DNA of 57,840 nucleotides from Flavobacteriales bacterium (lineage in GTDB: Bacteria; Bacteroidota; Bacteroidia; Flavobacteriales; UBA7312): contig JADHMO010000010.1 of NCBI GenBank assembly GCA_016779995.1, positions 1 through 57,840 of the forward strand, read 5' to 3'. The position numbers and the translations under genes were made by a program. The notes beneath the pieces were generated by a model. The model searched no databases, was not told the DNA's origin, and saw only the letters and a program-made list of their open reading frames with translations. The first letter of the stretch is position 1; every line of letters begins with the position of its first letter. Below, piece by piece: positions 54,447 to 57,840 of this stretch.

Positions 54447-57400
54447 ATGAAACCACTATATACTTTGTTGATTGTTTTGATGCCATTTGTTGGTTTATCT
54501 AAATCAGAATCTAACACTTTTTCTGAGCCAATTTCTGCATCTGTTGTTGTAAATGAGATTAATTCGCTAGACTACATAGATCCTTCTCTTAATAATCCAG
54601 AGCCAGAAGGCTTTAATGTCACATTTTCTGTAAATACTGCTAACATAATAGTAGGCCCTAACGGTATGTATATAGGCGGTGGTATGTTTGGTGACGCTAT
54701 GGCATTACCATTATCTGATGATGATGGCGATGGCATTTGGACAGGCGTAACTTACATTAGCAATGGCGCAACTGGCAACTACACCTTGCTAAATAGCCCA
54801 AATAATGGCGGCGACTGGGGCGCTAAAGAAAATATAGCTGGTCTTCCTTGTGCTGATGCGGCTAACTGGAACGATAGAATTTTACCTGCTATCAATTCAG
54901 ACACGACTTTATTACATTGTTTCGAAACTTGCGAGACCGATGGCACATGTCCAATTATTTCAGGTTGTACTGATGAATCAGCTATGAACTACAATCCAGC
55001 AGCTTCAGAAGATGATGGTAGTTGTGAGTTTTTAGTTGATGGAGAATCTCCTTACTGTGATACTCAAATCTATCACTTTATGAATCCTGTTGAAGTCGCA
55101 TCTTCTATATTTATTTCTGTAGGTAACAACGGTGCAAACTCAATTATTATTCAAGTGGAATCTGCTGATGCTGATCCTGTAGATGATTTAGTCATCAATA
55201 GTGCAACTGGTGGATACACACTAGGAGTAATGAGTTCAAGTAATGGTGTATTAACTAACACCATGACATGGAATTCTGATGTCAGTTTAGTAGATATTAA
55301 TATATTATGGAGTAAGCAATCTTTTGGAGGTAATTGGATGTGGTCTCAAAGTAACGTTGCAATAAATGTAAACGATACTTGCGATATTACTACTTCAACA
55401 GTTGTTTTAGGTTGTACTGACCCTGTTGCTTCTAACTATAATGCAGAAGCGACTACAGAAGATGGTAGTTGCGAGTATGAAGCTCAAGCTTCACCATATT
55501 GTGATACTCAAATTTATCACTTTGCGAATAATATTGAAGTAGCATCATCGGTATTTTTGTCTATTGGCAATAATGGTCCAAACTCAATTATTATCCAAGT
55601 TGAATCGGCCGATGCTGACCCTATAGATGATTTGATTATTTACAGTTCTACTGCTGGATATGCTCTTGGAGAATTATCTTCAAATAATGGCGTATTTAGT
55701 AATACAATGACATGGAATTCTGATGTCAATACCGTAGATATTAATGTGTTATGGAGTAAGCAGTCTTTTGGTGGAAATTGGCAGTTGAGTCAAAATAATA
55801 TGACAATAAATGCAAACGATACTTGCGATATTTCTATTACTCCAAATATTTCAGGTTGTACCGATGCTACGGCGGTCAATTATAATCCGGAGGCTAACTT
55901 GGATGATGGTTCTTGCGAGTTTTGTATAGACCCTAACCTCATTGACCCCAATGCGTTTTGTTTTGAGATTTACGAGCCTGTTTGTGGGTGTAATAATGTG
56001 ACTTATTCCAATTCTTGTTATGCTGAAAATAGTGGTGTTGTCAATTGGTTTGCTGGCGAATGTTCTTCTCTCAATGTATTTGGTTGTACAGATGAAACAG
56101 CCTCTAATTACAATCCTGACGCCATAATTGATGACGGTTCATGTGTTGCTTGTCAAGAACTTGCTACAATTAATTTTAGTGTTGATGCTAGTTACCTTAT
56201 TTCTGCAGGCTATGATAATGTTTTAATCAATGGAAGTTGGGATGCTTTTGGCGACTCTAATCAGTATTGGGGAGCATGGGGTGTTACTCTTGCAGATGAC
56301 AATATGGACGGTGTTTATACCGGTTCTTTAACCTTAGAGCCAGGCTTTTATGAATATGTGCATGCCTTAAGTGGCCCTGCAGATGGTTATTCTGGATGGG
56401 GAATTATTGGTTTTGCCCCTGATGATTGTGCTTTAGGAATAAACCCTGAAAATGGTGATGATGCGCCCAATTATTATTTTGACGCTCAATGTGGTCAAGT
56501 CATTGATTTGCCAACCATTTGTTTTGGTGAATGTTCAGAGTGTATTGGTGGTGGCTTAGGCTGTACCGATGAGGCTGCAGGTAATTATGACCCTTTTGCT
56601 ACCATTGATGATGGCTCGTGTGTGCTTTGTGAAGAACCAGCAGTGATTAACTTCAATGTTGATGCAAGTGGTGTAGTTAGCGAGGATTATGATAATGTAA
56701 TGATAAATGGTAGTTGGGATACTTTCGGAGATTCTAGTCAATATTGGGGCTCTTGGGGGGTAACACTTACTGACGATGATATGGACGGTATTTATTCGGG
56801 CTCATTAGAATTATCTGAGCCGGGATTATATGAATATGTACATGCTTTATCTGGAGCTGCTGACGCTTGGTCTGGTTGGGGACTAATCGGTTATGCTCCA
56901 GATGATTGTGCTTTAGGAACAAATCCTGAAACTGGCGATGATTCTCCTAATTTTTATTTTACTGCCGAATGTGGGCAAATAATTGATTTGCCTGTCGTTT
57001 GTTTTGGCGAATGTAACGATTGCTATACCACAATAACTTCGGGCTGTACTGACCCTTTAGCAGATAATTACAACCCAGGAGCTATCGAAGATGATGGCAG
57101 TTGTAACTATTGTGGTGAACTTCAAGTTTCTATCTTGAGCACTCAGGACGTCAGCTCTTATGGTGCTTCTGATGGAAATATTATTGCAACAGGAATTAAT
57201 GGAACTAACAATTACGATATCAATGTATTTGATTTAAATGGTATTCAACAAAATCCATTTGCCTTGTCTGCTGGTGATTATATTGTAGCTGTAACGGACA
57301 TGACATTAGACTGTACTGTTGAAGCTGAATTTTCAATTTATGTATTGATCATTGATATAGCTGGTTGTACCGATGAAAACGCTACAAATTACAATCCTGA

Positions 57401-57840
57401 GGCTGCTTTTGATGACGGTTCTTGCCAATATGCTGAAAACCCTTGTGACATTACGCCAACAGGCTTATTGGTCGATGATATCATTCATAATAGGGTAGTG
57501 TTCAATTGGTCTGAGCCTAATGCTGCACCATCACATTATATGATTCGTTACCGTGAAGTGGGGACTTCTTCGTGGACAGTAATGACGGCAGGACCTGTCA
57601 ATACCAACCCCTTTAATGGAACGTCTAGAACACGTTACTTTATGGAGCCAGGGACTACTTACGAGTGGTCAATGAGAGCGAGAGTACTAAACGAAGATGG
57701 TTCTATAAACTGTCAGTCGCCTTGGTCGGCAAGTTCACAATACACCACACTAGATGCTTGTGCTAACTTAGAGAACTTATCGGCTTCTACGGAGGCTAAT
57801 TGGGTGACTTTAAGTGCCGATGCGCCTGATGCATCTTGGG
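54447..57840 (+). CDS. Giant cysteine-patterned secreted protein with Kazal-like and FN3 modules (3' end outside window)
   Basis: The frame is open from the ATG to the window edge: 1131 codons with no stop, so the protein is longer. The N-terminal helix MKPLYTLLIVLMPFVGLSKS is a signal peptide. Seven copies of the repeat GCTDxxAxNYNPxAxxDDGSC are spread through it. Between them lie two copies of a domain that starts SPYCDTQIYHF, two copies of one with the motif NGSWDxFGDSxQYWG, and an N-terminal relative of the latter. A Kazal-like module (EPVCGCNNVTYSNSCYAENSGV...GEC) follows repeat 3. A fibronectin type III domain (about residues 1012-1100) comes near the edge. Proteins of this type in Bacteroidota normally end in a T9SS sorting domain. 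Function unknown; adhesion or polymer binding is likely. Confidence 0.88.
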   Translation, partial: MKPLYTLLIVLMPFVGLSKSESNTFSEPISASVVVNEINSLDYIDPSLNNPEPEGFNVTFSVNTANIIVGPNGMYIGGGMFGDAMALPLSDDDGDGIWTGVTYISNGATGNYTLLNSPNNGGDWGAKENIAGLPCADAANWNDRILPAINSDTTLLHCFETCETDGTCPIISGCTDESAMNYNPAASEDDGSCEFLVDGESPYCDTQIYHFMNPVEVASSIFISVGNNGANSIIIQVESADADPVDDLVINSATGGYTLGVMSSSNGVLTNTMTWNSDVSLVDINILWSKQSFGGNWMWSQSNVAINVNDTCDITTSTVVLGCTDPVASNYNAEATTEDGSCEYEAQASPYCDTQIYHFANNIEVASSVFLSIGNNGPNSIIIQVESADADPIDDLIIYSSTAGYALGELSSNNGVFSNTMTWNSDVNTVDINVLWSKQSFGGNWQLSQNNMTINANDTCDISITPNISGCTDATAVNYNPEANLDDGSCEFCIDPNLIDPNAFCFEIYEPVCGCNNVTYSNSCYAENSGVVNWFAGECSSLNVFGCTDETASNYNPDAIIDDGSCVACQELATINFSVDASYLISAGYDNVLINGSWDAFGDSNQYWGAWGVTLADDNMDGVYTGSLTLEPGFYEYVHALSGPADGYSGWGIIGFAPDDCALGINPENGDDAPNYYFDAQCGQVIDLPTICFGECSECIGGGLGCTDEAAGNYDPFATIDDGSCVLCEEPAVINFNVDASGVVSEDYDNVMINGSWDTFGDSSQYWGSWGVTLTDDDMDGIYSGSLELSEPGLYEYVHALSGAADAWSGWGLIGYAPDDCALGTNPETGDDSPNFYFTAECGQIIDLPVVCFGECNDCYTTITSGCTDPLADNYNPGAIEDDGSCNYCGELQVSILSTQDVSSYGASDGNIIATGINGTNNYDINVFDLNGIQQNPFALSAGDYIVAVTDMTLDCTVEAEFSIYVLIIDIAGCTDENATNYNPEAAFDDGSCQYAENPCDITPTGLLVDDIIHNRVVFNWSEPNAAPSHYMIRYREVGTSSWTVMTAGPVNTNPFNGTSRTRYFMEPGTTYEWSMRARVLNEDGSINCQSPWSASSQYTTLDACANLENLSASTEANWVTLSADAPDASW

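Noticed and set aside
54447-57840. Minus-strand open frame at 56556-56741 inside the giant secreted protein
   Set aside because: It is a shadow of the repeat-rich plus-strand gene, with a low-complexity product and no promoter.

Overview
The window is a chromosomal segment from a member of the Bacteroidota, most likely a free-living (probably marine) relative of the Flavobacteriales. The evidence is AT-rich DNA, a repeated TAnnTTTG promoter -7 element with no Shine-Dalgarno signals, type IX secretion (T9SS) cargo with C-terminal sorting domains, PorV/PorQ-like outer membrane proteins, a GldA gliding ATPase, several TonB-dependent receptors, a bacterial GGGP synthase and a DUF3127 protein. No integrase, transposase, plasmid or phage structural module was seen, so most of the window is ordinary core genome with islands of fast-evolving surface-protein genes.

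Layout. 1-4.4 kb: an initiator tRNA-Met, then an ABC-F ATPase and the ribosome-assembly GTPases era and der in a tight operon. 4.4-7.5 kb: a gene for an 875-residue modular surface protein, bracketed by near-identical 78-bp inverted-arm repeats (four 56-bp tandem units on the left, one copy on the right). 7.5-13.8 kb: the methionine/SAM cycle, with metK and metH-metF divergent from one 360-bp region that I read as two different SAM riboswitch classes, SAM-II for metK and SAM-I for metH. 13.8-17.8 kb: gldA, a ClpP-like lipoprotein gene, rsgA-dtd-mazG and a pair of small membrane proteins. 17.8-23 kb: biotin synthesis (bioF, bioD, bioA, a ketoacyl synthase, bioB) without bioC or bioH. 23.1-26.1 kb: an S74-type surface fibre protein and atpD-atpC. 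26.2-34.3 kb: ribF, a DUF6973-like lipoprotein, a TPP-riboswitch-controlled TonB receptor, a tandem-duplicated lipoprotein pair, then a NadR-like kinase, a DUF77 thiamine-binding-type protein, GGGP synthase and a phosphopantetheinyl transferase.

34.4-37.9 kb: ahcY, a T9SS cargo protein whose start codon lies in a perfect 17-bp hairpin, and a degenerate Rieske-like lipoprotein. 38.0-46.9 kb: a three-gene cluster of a very large TonB receptor, a 1373-residue secreted protein and a PorV/PorQ-like barrel, the best candidate here for an undescribed export or surface system. 46.9-54.1 kb: greA-HIT, ruvC, a flippase-like membrane protein with a glycosyltransferase and an ABC permease, an AtoE transporter, and a DUF3127/flavin-reductase pair. 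54.2 kb to the end: tRNA-Leu(UAG) and the first 1131 codons of a giant cysteine-patterned secreted protein with seven repeats of the form GCTD...NYNP...DDGSC, a Kazal-like module and an FN3 domain, cut by the window edge.

How the parts work together. MetK, AhcY, MetH and MetF together form a complete SAM cycle, with RNA switches on the first and third. The biotin operon makes the cofactor from pimeloyl thioester onward. TPP control of a TonB receptor, with a DUF77 protein nearby, points to uptake of thiamine or a precursor. All functional calls rest on reading motifs by eye; no database search was run.
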